A stretch of 64,000 nucleotides of DNA from assembly GCF_963675165.1 (NCBI RefSeq), contig NC_087377.1:13078198-13142197 (forward strand), read 5' to 3'. The stretch is from Halichondria panicea. Taxonomy: Eukaryota; Porifera; Demospongiae; Suberitida; Halichondriidae. Made by a program: the position numbers and the translations under genes. The notes under the pieces were generated by a model that saw nothing but the letters and a program-made list of their open reading frames with translations, did no database searches and was not told where the DNA came from. This document shows positions 36,569 through 46,905 of the stretch, one piece after another (position 1 is the first letter of the stretch; every line of letters begins with the position of its first letter).

Positions 36569-37702
36569 ATGGCTGACCAGCAGAAAGAGACATTCTAAAG
36601 ATCCAAGCTCAAGAGGCTCAATCGAAAAGCTAGAGTTGACAAAATTGGCAAGCAGCTGTGTATGGAGAAGAAGAGCCTTGAATGTGCCGAGAAAAATGTT
36701 CAGAATTGGAAGAAGAAGGCAATAGATTATAAACTGTAAGTTGCTGATTAACAGCCAGTAAATAATATTGTTCATACAGGGAACTCAACGTGTATCGAGC
36801 TAAGCAATTACGGACAGGAACTCTGGGAACATCCTGCAGTCACCAACGACCACTAAAGTTGCTAACAGCAGCCATGAAGACGAGTGCAATCAGTCTACCC
36901 AAGGCAACTCCAAGAATGTGTACGAATGCTGATATTATGCGAGGAGTTACTGTAGTTCCAGAGATAAGTGAGAAATGTTTAGCAGATGGGGGTGGTGATG
37001 TTCATATAGGAAATGGTCGGTTTGGAACATGCTCTCGTATGATTTTTAAAGAGTGTTTTGACGTCTGTGTCAAAACATTTACTTCCGACTCCTCAATCGA
37101 ATCGATTAGGCATGAAGCCAGTATATTACTTACATTAAATTCCAGCCCTTATATACCACACTGTTTTCCACCAGGAGAGCTTTAGTAATGTCTAATGTAA
37201 GCGTGAAGCAGCAACAAGTTTCATTATATTCTGCCTTGTATTCGACTAACGAAATTAAATTAAGCCCTAAGACATGCGTGGATGCAAATACTGATCCAAA
37301 TTTGTGATGGTCTATCATACATGCACAAGCTGAGTCTTCTTCACAATGATCTTAAAGTAGACAACGTAGTATTAGGGACTACTTTGTTAGAATGTATCCG
37401 GCCATGTATTGTGGATTTTGGAAAGGCATGTAAAGAAAAGCATGCTAAGAAGTACTGCCTGACCGAGGAACAGAAAGTTATTTACAAAAAAGAACACACT
37501 CAAGTAGCTCCAGACCTCCGCGATGGGCTTGTTTTACAGAGCACATGCACAGAGCGATATATACTCATTAGGTAGAATAATGAAGAAGATGAACTCCATT
37601 GTAATTAAGTCAACTGAACTTGCCCATGTAATTAAGGAATGTCTTTCTTATCATGCTCATGACCGTCCTAGCTTAGAAACCATTTCTCTTAATGTTGAAT
37701 AA
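36569..37702 (+). pseudogene. Coiled-coil plus protein-kinase-domain pseudogene
   Basis: Starts ATG with MADQQKETF, then an in-frame TAA, then a charged helical segment (SKLKRLNRKARVDKIGKQL). A 44-base GT-AG intron ends at 36779. The kinase part shows the glycine loop GNGRFGTC, the VK lysine (DVCVKTF), the C-helix glutamate (IRHEASIL), HNDLKVDN in place of HRDLKxxN, DFGKA, then SDIYSLGRIM and HDRPSLETI up to TAA at 37702. Single-base shifts are needed near 37183, 37280 and 37540 to keep the frame. The catalytic Lys, Asp and DFG are present, but HRD arginine is replaced by Asn. Divergent to the repeat-type gene on its left, with only about 170 bases between. Confidence 0.72.
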
Positions 37703-38001
37703 TTATTATGACTATGTGACTAATTATGTCGTACATTCATTCGTTCATGTTTAAATCTGGTGCTAGCTTTAACTATGACATAGTCTATGTATATAATTGT
37801 AGGCAAATCCGTGCTCTCTAATGGAAGGCTGACAAGGTTAGCTGTAAGTCGGGATGCGTGTTGACCCAGCCATTTGTTTGAGAGTCATTAAAAGCATTAT
37901 GGTAGAGAATTGGCCTGAAGCAGTTAGTTATGAGTCACATAGTGCGTATTGGCTGCTCAGGTTGGGCCATGCATGCATTAACAATTAACAATTAACAATG
38001 A
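37703..38001. other. Spacer between kinase pseudogene and chromodomain gene
   Basis: No gene; tandem ATTAACA repeats at 37977-37997. Confidence 0.35.
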
Positions 38002-38826
38002 TCAACAACATTTTTTCACCAGATTTACACATACAATTTCAGATAGTAGTCTAGGTGACTCTAACATTTCACCATTGCTATTTCTATATGTTTTCGGTCC
38101 ATACTTAATTCTAGGACATACTACAATAGGAAAATCTACTGTGCAGCCATTGCCATATCTATCATACAAAATATACCAACTACCTATAAAATATTCATCG
38201 TTAAAATCAGTTTGTTGAAGTTGGAGCTTTCCGCGGGTCATTTGGGTTCCTCGATCTTTAAATAGGTAACGAAATACATCTAGCCGGAAATCTATAGTTA
38301 AATTACAGGATTTTACAGTACCTAAATTTAAACTACATTGAATGGACAGAACAAATCTTCTTGTTGCGTCACTTATAAGCTCGGTATGTGGTGCTTGTGG
38401 TGTATTGTATGATCTGAAAGGGGGGAAATGTGCAGATATAATTATAGTAATACACAGTGCACTGGCATGCCATACTTAATAATCTTACTGGATAGTAGAG
38501 ACAGTCACATCTTCCTTAGCGACCCATGAAGACTGTTCCAATGAGTAACCAGCCCACTTTACCAAATACTTCGTTTTCCCCTAGAAATAGAATCAATCGT
38601 ATAGGGCTATATATCATAAAATGTTACGTACCTTAGTTAGTCGATGATGAATTATCCTCTCAACAAGGAAGACCCCTTCTGGCAGACTGTCATCAGACTT
38701 ACAGCTCAGAGTGGTTCTCACATCTCGTGCTTCCCGCATGCTAGATAAGTCCATGTCAGCCGAGCTTATATTATGGAGGTAGGAATAGTATCCTTTCTCA
38801 GGTCGTTGCCTCTTTGACGAGTCCAT
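38002..38826 (-). CDS. Chromodomain protein with an unrecognised C-terminal region
   Basis: Three exons read right to left: 38632-38826 (ATG, MDSSKRQRPEKGYYSYL .. VFLVERIIHHRLTK), about 38499-38581 (KYLVKWAGYSLEQSSW .. EDVTVSTIQ) and 38002-38414. The first two join to a canonical chromodomain: VERII, YLVKWAGY, W..E. Such domains bind methylated histone tails or related marks in chromatin. The last exon (about 135 residues, IQCSLNLGTVKSCNLTIDF, GSWYILYDRYGNGC, VVCPRIKYGP) matches nothing I know; it contains several cysteines. The full product is about 230 residues and appears open through all joins. Could be a host gene or part of a mobile element, since chromodomains are common in both. Confidence 0.68.
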
Positions 38827-39096
38827 AACAGGTCGATCTGCATGAACAGGTCTGCTGGAAGATTAATAATTAGTGACCATAAAGATTTTATCTCTATTCA
38901 TTTGACACACTTTACTACCATTGATTGCATGCTATTACTGTCATGTGAATCAGTAAATTACTATACAAAAAATAACAGAGAAAGAATTGAGATGGGAAAT
39001 TGCTGCCACTTCCACCCGTACCCGTACTACATCGACTCCGACTTATGAGAGATCAGGCACCACAGGAACTCCTTTCCTATTGGGTCGCTAGTAAAG

Positions 39097-39369
39097 ATGG
39101 GAACTGAGGGAAAACAATTTTATTTTACAACAGCAGATGATACTGGAACACATTATTTTCCGATGGGGTCTCAGAAAAAGGCCCAGAACTATTTAAAGAA
39201 AGTTGTGAGGCTCAGCCAAACATACGATGTCCAGGTGTCAGAAGTTTTAAACCCAGACTACACGTTGCTAGGATTTAGAGCCAAAAAAACAAAAGAAGAA
39301 AGCACAAAAGAAGCGGACAACAAAGAGCCAAGAAAGAAAGTTAAATTAAATTTAGTAAAAGTGTTGTAA
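39097..39369 (+). CDS. Small lysine-rich hypothetical protein
   Basis: 90 codons starting MGTEGKQFYFTTADDTGTHY and ending in a basic tail (KEPRKKVKLNLVKVL). ATG to TAA is one open exon. The composition (folded-looking N-terminal half, charged K/E tail) is protein-like, and it stands 270 bases from the chromodomain gene in divergent orientation. No family recognised; might also be the last exon of a longer gene. Confidence 0.4.
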   Translation: MGTEGKQFYFTTADDTGTHYFPMGSQKKAQNYLKKVVRLSQTYDVQVSEVLNPDYTLLGFRAKKTKEESTKEADNKEPRKKVKLNLVKVL

Positions 39370-39756
39370 CTATAGAACAGGACTGAGAAGAATATGACTG
39401 AGAACTCACTACTATACTGTACTGTTCTATATAATTATTTACTGTGGTAGATCTCTCTAGTCACTGTTACAGGCCGATAAAAGTAATAACAAAATACTGA
39501 GCTGGCAGTACTGCATGCTCAGTATTTTGTTATTACTTGTACCGGTGTCATAGGATAGAACCTCCGGGCGACAGTTTCTCCCCCGGAGCCTGCGGTCTTA
39601 GGACAATGCCTCCCCCCGGTGGTTTTGTCCTAGGACAGAATCCCCGCCCCCAGGATATATCATCCGGGTACATGTACCCTGTCAAAAAACCTGTCAAAGC
39701 TTTAGTATAATAAGCGTGCGCGTGCATGCGAAATGTATAGACTGTTAGCAATCAGA

Positions 39757-41072
39757 ATGGCTACTCAACAAGAGTATGAGGACATACTGCTGTACAAGAC
39801 TGCTGCCAGCAATGCTGGCCAGAAGAAATACAGAGACGGGCTTTCCACTAATGACAAGAGAAGTATAAGAGACAAAGCTCAAAGGTATGCTCTGCAGCAA
39901 CAATGCTTATACCTGCCTGAGAAGGACAGCACTGGCATCCATAGAATGAGAAGAGTTGTGGTGAAGCAAGAGGAGAAAAGCAGGATACTAAACATGTGCC
40001 ACGATGGACTGGATGGAATGCATTTTGGGAGAGACAAGACCTATGGAAAGGTATATTTATCATCATATCTTATAAAGTATAATTATATCTGTTTCATGCA
40101 TGTAGGTTGCTCAGGATTTCTACTGGAAAGACCTACATGCTGACGTCATACAGCTCTGCAAGCACTGCGACAAATGCCAACGAACGAATCACCAACTGCA
40201 GAAGCCCAGAGCAGAACTACATCCCATCCCTGTGACAAAGGTCTGGTACAGAGTTGGTATTGACTTGGTAGGACCTGAAACAAGCTCTGGAAACAAGTAC
40301 ATTATCACGCTCTCAGACTATTTCTCTAAGTGGCCTGAGGCTGCCCCACTCCCATCAAAATCAGCAGAAGGTGTAGCAAAATTTCTGTTTGACACATTTT
40401 GCAGGCATGGGTGGCCAAAAGTGATTCAATCAGACCAAGGAAGAGAGTTTGTCAACGAAATCAATGTACACATGCAGCTGTGCAAATCTTCTTTGTTGAA
40501 GAATGACAGCACTGGATTGCCACTTCTCTGTTTAAGGGTGAACTGTATTTGTACGACAGCTGCTTCAATGGAACGCTTTCCCCAAGTACTGAGCTCCAGA
40601 TAGCACAAGTGTATAGCCCATTAATTCAATGCAATGGGCTGTTGATTTCTGTGGTGGCTCTCCAGCAGCAAGAGGGTGCTAACAACTGCGGACTATTTAG
40701 CATTGCTGCTGCATATCACGCTGCTATGAACGATAATGTGGATTCTCTAGTGTTTGATGAGGCCAAAATGAGAGCACATCTCATTAAGTGCTTTGAGAAG
40801 GGCAAACTCTCACGGTTCCCTCGCACAAAGAAAGCGATGCCCAAAAGACCAACACCACAAACCATTGCCATTACAATATACTGCATGTGCGAGAGACCGG
40901 ACTCTTTTGAGGATATGGTCATGTGTGACAAATGTAGTGAGTGGTATCATAGCCTCGATTCAAGGCCGTATTTTAATCGGCCTGGAATCGAGGCTAGTGG
41001 TATCACTATCGCTGTGCCAAAATTCACAAAGAACCAGTAGGTAATTGGTTTTGTTCTGGTTGTATCACTTTA
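39757..41072 (+). pseudogene. Integrase, Ulp1-like protease and PHD finger of the Ginger-like element (decayed)
   Basis: Exon 1 from ATG (MATQQEYEDILLYK) to 40050; intron 40051-40105; exon 2 follows in frame. Integrase: zinc-binding H2C2 (CHDGLDGMHFG, LCKHCDKC) and the catalytic core with the first two acidic residues (GIDLVGP, QSDQGREF); the glutamate region is missing because sequence jumps at about 40465 straight into a C48 protease. The protease shows HWIATS, YLYDSC and QQEGANNCGLFS, giving His, Asp, Gln and Cys. Then a PHD finger (YCMCERPD, MCDKCSEWYH, RCAKIHKEP, FCSGC) that is split by a 46-base palindromic insertion at 40950-40995. A frame change lies between integrase and protease. 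Not able to transpose itself. Confidence 0.8.
40950..40995. mobile_element. 46-bp palindromic mini-element with 10-bp target duplication
   Basis: TAGCCTCGATTCAAGGCCG at the left pairs with CGGCCTGGAATCGAGGCT at the right around TATTTTAAT. AGTGGTATCA stands on both sides (40940-40949, 40996-41005). Removing the insert and one repeat restores the PHD finger reading frame. Confidence 0.85.
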
Positions 41073-41432
41073 TGATTTGTGCACTTTTGGTTATATTTAT
41101 TGTACTTCTTTCTCTTGCATTGTTGTATAATTATATTGAGTATTGAATTTGAGATCTATAACATAATAGATACAGCATCTAGTTAGGCTTTGTCTATGGC
41201 TGTTACTTCGTAGCCTAGACTAGTCCTCTCAGATTACCTGTGGACTGACTTTCACCTGCACCGCAGAATGGGGGAGCTCTGGTCCTGGGGTAGGAGCTTT
41301 TGTCCTAGGACAGAAACTCCGGGGGGAGGAAATATCCTAAGGACGGAACCCCCCCCCCCGGAGCTCCTGTCCTGGGGGAGGCCGTGTCCTGTGACACCGG
41401 CCTGTAACAGTGACTAGAGAGATCTGCCACAG

Positions 41433-41689
41433 GATAGAATCTACCACAGAAGTCTACATGATCTCAACCAACAGGTAAACAATAATATTACTCACCAGCA
41501 CCAGTGCAGTGAACGTAGCTAGTTCAGCAAAGATCTTGCGCACGCACTACAATAGTCTATAGTAGCATTTATTTCCGCAGTAGTTAAAATGATTGAGTAA
41601 TATTTGAGTTTTCATATAAATAGAACAAATATTTAGACAGGATGCTAGAACATTAGTGTCCAAAATACAATGGCAATTGTAGGGGAGTC
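41433..41689. other. Spacer upstream of receptor gene B
   Basis: Nothing recognised except ATCTACCACAG, an extra piece of the palindrome arm at 41449. Confidence 0.35.
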
Positions 41690-41741
41690 TGTAGCGAATG
41701 GTTTTTGTGCAGACCTAATATATAGAGAGAGAGTAGCAGAC
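41690..41741 (+). promoter_or_regulatory. Shared proximal 5' flank of receptor genes A and B
   Basis: The bases just before the ATG are the same in both paralogues (2134-2192 on the other strand): a TAATATATAG stretch followed by a GA-rich run. The TATA-like string lies about 20-30 bases upstream of the ATG, so it could be a core promoter or part of a short 5' UTR. In gene A the flank has an extra partial duplication of this block (about 2160-2245). Homology between the genes ends just upstream. Confidence 0.3.
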
Positions 41742-43340
41742 ATGAATGCAAGATCATCAGATCTACAGATTGCTGTCACTCTAGCGTTGCTTATTTTAAG
41801 TTGGTCATGCCGAGGGGAAGGTAGGTAGATGTAAATAAGAAATTATTATTAAACAATGTTACACAAAGCAGCTTATTTGACAATAACCCCCACTGTGGCT
41901 TGTCCTGATGACACTGTCACCTTCACCTGCACTATGCCTGGTAGCTTTATACAATGGGATATCACTCCACTGCAAGGGGCCCGGCTCAGCATATTTTTAC
42001 GTTTTAATAATGATGATGCCACAGAAGGTATTCCAGCATTCCGTGGTGTTCGCAATGACACGAGTGAAGATAATGTCACTGCCACTCTCACTTCACTGTC
42101 CGAGGCCTCCATTGTGGAGGGTTTTATGGTGGAGTGTATTGGGGCTAGCTCACGAGAAGGTCCTCTTCCCATTACTGTTGCTGGTGAGTGGTTGATGAAT
42201 GAGAAGGACAGAGTTTGGGCGTTGCCTGGTTTCCGTGAAACGAATAATACAGTGCATGCAGTGTATGATGTGCCAGGGTTTTGTACAGGGGGGAAGGGGA
42301 GATATCCCCTCCTAGATCCAATTTCTCCCCCCCCCCCCCCTAAAATGTGCATTCATGTACTAGTTGTATATGACTGAGTGTCCATAGCTGGCAATTTTAC
42401 ATACTAACAGGCTAGGGTAGCAAAATTTTCTGGTTACTTTTGTTACTTCCCCCCTCTACTTCAAAATCCTGTATGACACCCTGTATAATGCACACACACA
42501 CACAGATCCACCCTCCCCTCCCTTGAGTCAAAGAGTCTCCTTCACTCTAAACCAACCCAGCTACTCTAATACTACCCTGGAGTGGGGCCCTCCCTCCTCT
42601 ACTGGCAGTGTGTCTGTCAACTATGTCGTTACTATCTCCCCAACACCTTTCTCCGGGTCACCAGTCACCGTGGAGGCCATCTCGGCACAGATAACTGTCT
42701 CCTACAACACTCTCTACAATGTGACTATCAGAGCTGACAACTGTGCAGGAATGAGCCAAGAGAGTTCAATTATGGATCTAAGTCAGTCATGATTTATATA
42801 GCTAATACTATATAATTCCTCCTCCTTTAATGCAGTTGTGTGCCCCACACCGTTTACTGCTGCTGATGTGACTATCACCAACACACCTCCTGTCACTATT
42901 GGTGGATCCATGCTCACCTTCACTTGCAGTAGAGACAATGAAGTGATAACCTCAACCTGTGGCAGTAGTGGGTGGTCTCCTGACCCTGGGACCTTCGACT
43001 GCAGCAGTCCAGTTACAGGTATATATATCATACATAACAGATTGAATGTGTACATGTTTCTATGGTGACCTTATTAGATCCCTCGGTCACCTGTGACTCT
43101 CCAACAGTACCGTACAATGGCACTGTGGACATCAATGGTGTGGAAACACCACCCTTCTCACTGGGTTCACAGGTCATCTATCGCTGTGATGAGGGACTGT
43201 TCCCCCCTGATGTGAGGACCAGCACATGCACTGATGTGGGGGGTAGGGGAGAGTGGGTGGAGAATCCTAGGAGCTTGGTGTGCAGAGTGAGTCCAGGTAA
43301 TACAGTACAGTAACAGAACAAGGTCAGCCATTAAATTGTC
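41690..43340 (+). repeat. Right arm of inverted segmental duplication (receptor ectodomain)
   Basis: Partner of 545-2192. See that entry for the alignment limits. The spacer between the arms is about 39.5 kb. Confidence 0.9.
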
Positions 43341-45412
43341 AATCCTTCTTTTAGTCAACTGCTCTCTTCCTGCTGAGCCATCCAACGGAACTATAGTGAA
43401 CTATAATGAGAGGTTGAATGAGACAGTGTTGGAGGGAACAGTGCTGACTTACCAGTGTGACAATGGATTCTCATTGACTGAACCCAACACCATTACTTGC
43501 ACTAATGCTGGAGTCTGGAGTATTGAGCCTGAGGCAATCATGTGTGTGCCACCAACTGAAGGTGAGAGTAATATGAACCCGAGGCACATAGCAACCATGG
43601 GGGTTATGGTAATCCCTTGATTTGTTTGTCTGTGTATTTAAAGTCTGCTCACCTGGCTGCCATAATTATATACTATAGCACCTTCTTTTACAGCACGAAT
43701 AGCCTCAACACAACATATTATAATTAGTGGGAGCAGATTTAATTTTGTGGCAAGCGAGCAAAAAAGTTATAGTTTATAAGACGGTATACAATATTATGTA
43801 GCTAAACATGATAAAAAAAATATGCCTTTAATTTGAGGCACGCCATTACACATGCATGTGATTGTGCACTTGTGCACTATACATGCAGCCATGTGCATGC
43901 ATGGAGCCTTATTTCACGGGAAGACTTCTTAACTTGCTGGCTTCATTATTATACTGTGAGCCTATACTCCGGTCCCACACATATATAATGTGTTAGGTGT
44001 GTCCTATACATGTATACTTGTAACACTCCAGGCCTCGATCTCTGCTAGCTCTGCTGTAATTAATCCTAACGGTCCGGGACTCTCAATGCATGTCAGATGC
44101 CACTAGGGTTTATTTCAGTGTGGCTTAGCAGGTTATAATTATTTCACCTGCTTAAAATGTTCTGTCACCTTATAGCTTGGAGCATGTTCTCACAGCTCAA
44201 CAACTGTAAGGCAATGGCGTTCCCTATCAAAGACACCATCTGCTGGCTATGGGATTTTTGACAAGTAGGAACTATAATGAAACAGAAATTCGTCTATATA
44301 ATTATCACCCCCTCCTCAACTATAACCTCAATCCCAGGCAGCACTTCCTTTCTTCAATGGAAGGCTTGTGGCTACCTGGCCCTCAACTTAGTGCATGTAA
44401 CAACAATTAATTAATGACTGTACATTATTAGTCACAATACTATACTACATTGTATAGATCTACTATGAGCAGTAAGGCAATTACATACATGTATGTACAT
44501 GTAGCACACAGGCTGGCTTACAAAGCAATCTTCTTGACGACAACCAGGTAGATGAAGAGTATGACAACTATAGCTCGTACATTATTATACCGGTATAATA
44601 CAACATCGCTTGCTCCAGGGTTTGCAGCAACGTTGCATGAAGTTACCACAAGTCAACCATTTTGTCTGGAAAACGTTAAAGTAACATTTTTCTGGGGGGA
44701 CGCAAGCAAGCATCCTATATGCTAGCTACGTGTCAACCACATGTCACCTACATGCTTGGGAAAATCTGAAATAAATCCTGATTTGGACTTCTTTGCCGAC
44801 TTTACTGAGATCCTATAGTGAATTATATAGTCCCATGCATGAAGTGCATGTCTGACAATGTACACCACCATCTATCTACGTGCACGTGTCAAGTGGCACC
44901 ACGACCGTTTCAAAACCTTTAATTAGTTAAAAATTATGCACTTCCGCTTATTGAGGAAGTTAGGGGTGTGTTTTCAATTAAAATTCTATGAATATCATTA
45001 TCATTAAATACCTCAATCCGCTTGCTATTTTAGCCTGAGAAACTACAAATTGACTTTGCATGGCCTAAGTGTATTATACTAGTAGGGTATATACGAATCT
45101 GATTGTGCTCTATATAATAATTATTATGCCAATAATTACTGCCAATCCTTCACAGCTGCCACCCTATCAACTGGTGCAACTCTTGCCATCGGTGTTACTA
45201 CTACTTTCGTTGCGTCTACTATCCTTGGATTTCTCGCTGGACTCCTAGTGATGTATTCGTTCACGCGTAAGAAGGCAGTGTACTACACAAGAAAAACAGC
45301 ATTATCTGTTGTACAACCCACGAAACCAGTTGGTCCTGTTTATGAAGAGGTGTCACCCAAAGAGGAGATTGAACTGAACACTAACCAGGCGTATGGACCA
45401 GTAGGACTGTGA
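41742..45412 (+). CDS. Receptor gene B: signal peptide, Ig-like, FN3, three sushi domains, membrane helix, tyrosine-bearing tail
   Basis: Complete inverted paralogue of gene A. Exons: 41742-41820 (signal peptide), 41869-42183 (Ig-like), 42506-42781 (FN3-like), 42836-43018 and 43078-43296 (sushi), 43355-43561 (third sushi), 45156-45412 (membrane helix, stop-transfer FTRKK, about 45-residue tail, stop TGA). The tail holds VYY, PVYEEV and AYGPV, tyrosines in YxxV-like settings that could bind SH2 proteins when phosphorylated (inference). Exon lengths equal those of gene A except for 3-base differences in two sushi exons. Domain families are extracellular modules typical of animal receptors; the exact ligand is unknown. 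The acceptor of exon 2 reads AAAGCAG, so two in-frame acceptors three bases apart are possible. Intron 6 is about 1.6 kb and starts with repeat sequence related to 19440-19500. Confidence 0.87.
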
Positions 45413-45689
45413 ATTTTGTACTACTAACTTTTGTACTAACTATCATCATGCATACAATTTAAGTTTTCTAGCCAGTATTATAAGTGTTTCATCGATCTGC
45501 TATAGATTGCTAACCGTTTAAACAGTTACTTTAATTATATAATTAAAAACAATAGCAATTACATAATAATGTTTTGTTAACAAAAATATACACACAAGTC
45601 ATAATAATTAATATGCACAACATTGAGAGAAACTACAGTACTGTTACTGTTCTGTCAAACTGTCCAGATACCTGCAGTTAATAACGTAT

Positions 45690-45950
45690 TACAACGTACA
45701 CTGTATATACAAGCTGACAAAACCATAAAATCATAACAGTGCCACATCCGCTATCTCTGTTTAGCCACAACATTTGCTTGCTGATCAACCGGACGTAAAG
45801 TTTCATATTATTTGCTGCCTCCTATTCAATTCAAGTCACCTGATACTTGTGAGCAATCTTATTGGTTACGTTGTAATTCCATCGAGGCCCATGAACTTAC
45901 GTAAAGAGTGTTCAGACCCTTTAGGAGGGCGACTGATTCATGATTGCCAA
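45690..45950. mobile_element. Diverged copy of the 2437-2753 MITE
   Basis: Shares the core (AAGCTGACAAAACCATAAAA, TTTGCTGCCTCCTATTCAA) and the right end (GATTCATGA) with the element at 2437-2753, in the same orientation. The left terminal repeat was not seen, so it looks truncated. Confidence 0.65.
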
Positions 45951-46356
45951 TAATAAAATTATGGCTTCTTAGCCTTTAAAATTCACCATAATTATTTTGG
46001 TGATCACCCAGGTCATAAAACATAAACTTTTGCCATGATTCGAATAAAAACTGATAGGACTGTACCACCGTACTCCTTATGATATGGTATTTTAGGTGAC
46101 ATGTTTAAAGGGGATGGGCACTCGTTAAAGGGTCAAAGCTTATTGTTGCAACCTTTAATTACTCAAAAATGGTGTCTTTAGTTACTATTGTCCGCCTTTT
46201 ATAACTTAATTTCGTGATGGGATCAAAAGATATGGACATTGCAATATAAAAGTGAACTACAGTTATAGACATGATTGTGGGTCATTCCATAGGAATTGCC
46301 TATAGCTAAAAGGGTGACCTTTCAGAATTCTCCAAAGCATCGTACATTATAATTAT
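45951..46356. other. Non-coding stretch
   Basis: No gene or element ends seen. Confidence 0.35.
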
Positions 46357-46905
46357 TATGCCTCGGTGCGCATGCGCAAGCGAGGTATACGGTAGTGTGT
46401 TTGTGTGTTCTGTGTGTGTAGACCGCTACAGCTGCTCAAGGATGAATCAAGTGCAAGTAAGAATTTCTATAGGCTTCTAGTCATGTTTACTTGGATTTTA
46501 ATTCGTGGATTTGCAAAATAATGCTTCGTTCTCGAGTTATGCCTAGTTTTGCTTACTTGGAATGCCATTGCAGCCTTTTCAGAAGAGCACATAGCCAAAC
46601 TTGTTTACTGAGTGTTACTACTCTACTTAGTAGTTAGCTCTGCACTAGAACGCTAGCTATTGGTAGCTGCAAGAGTGAGGAAGAGAGCTGCAAGGCTCTG
46701 TTGATGGCAGCCATTAATTTTAGACTTGAAGTTTTGGCATTGATCGTTTTTAACAACAATCATGGTCGATCATTACCCACTCTTTGAGTTTGCATGCAGC
46801 AAAAGCAAAAATGTTCATCAGTACAAAAGCTATTAGTAGCTTCATGTTATATAGCTTTGGCATCTCCACCGAGGCATCAGCACCTGCGGTGCTTTCATTG
46901 CTTCT
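46357..46905 (+). mobile_element. Hairpin-ended dispersed element, subtype 2
   Basis: Starts TGCCTCGGTGCGCATGCGCA, then AGCGAGGTATACGGTAGTGT; far end ACCGAGGCATCAGCACCTGC. Direct counterpart of 13420-13951 in reverse. Confidence 0.65.

Larger units (their letters stand above)
39546..41396 (+). mobile_element. Ginger1-like DNA transposon with CCGG target duplication
   Basis: Starts TGTCATAGGATAG and ends CTATCC-like GTCCTGTGACA, so both termini read TGTCA inward. CCGG flanks both sides (39542-39545, 41397-41400). Sub-terminal regions are inverted in blocks rich in TCCTAGGACA and CCCCCGG. It encodes an integrase, a Ulp1-type protease and a PHD finger (39757-41072). TGTNR termini, 4-base duplications and accessory protease/PHD domains are, as I recall, the description of Ginger1 elements. 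Confidence 0.83.
39444..41432. mobile_element. Palindromic element split by a Ginger-like transposon
   Basis: Left arm 39444-39502 (GTGGTAGATCTCTCTAGTCA .. AATAACAAAATACTGAGC), loop of 14 bases, right arm 39517-39545 continued at 41401-41432 (CCTGTAACAGTGACTAGAGA). Removing 39546-41400 rejoins a palindrome of about 135 bases. The break lies exactly at a CCGG in the right arm. Confidence 0.8.

Noticed and set aside
39757-41072. Integrase taken as part of an LTR retrotransposon
   Set aside because: No reverse transcriptase, no LTRs; instead short TGTCA inverted ends with CCGG duplications, plus Ulp1 and PHD domains.
41873-42352. Long antisense frames opposite the receptor Ig exons (also 1703-2002)
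   Set aside because: They are mirror readings of conserved exons and lack splice or domain support.
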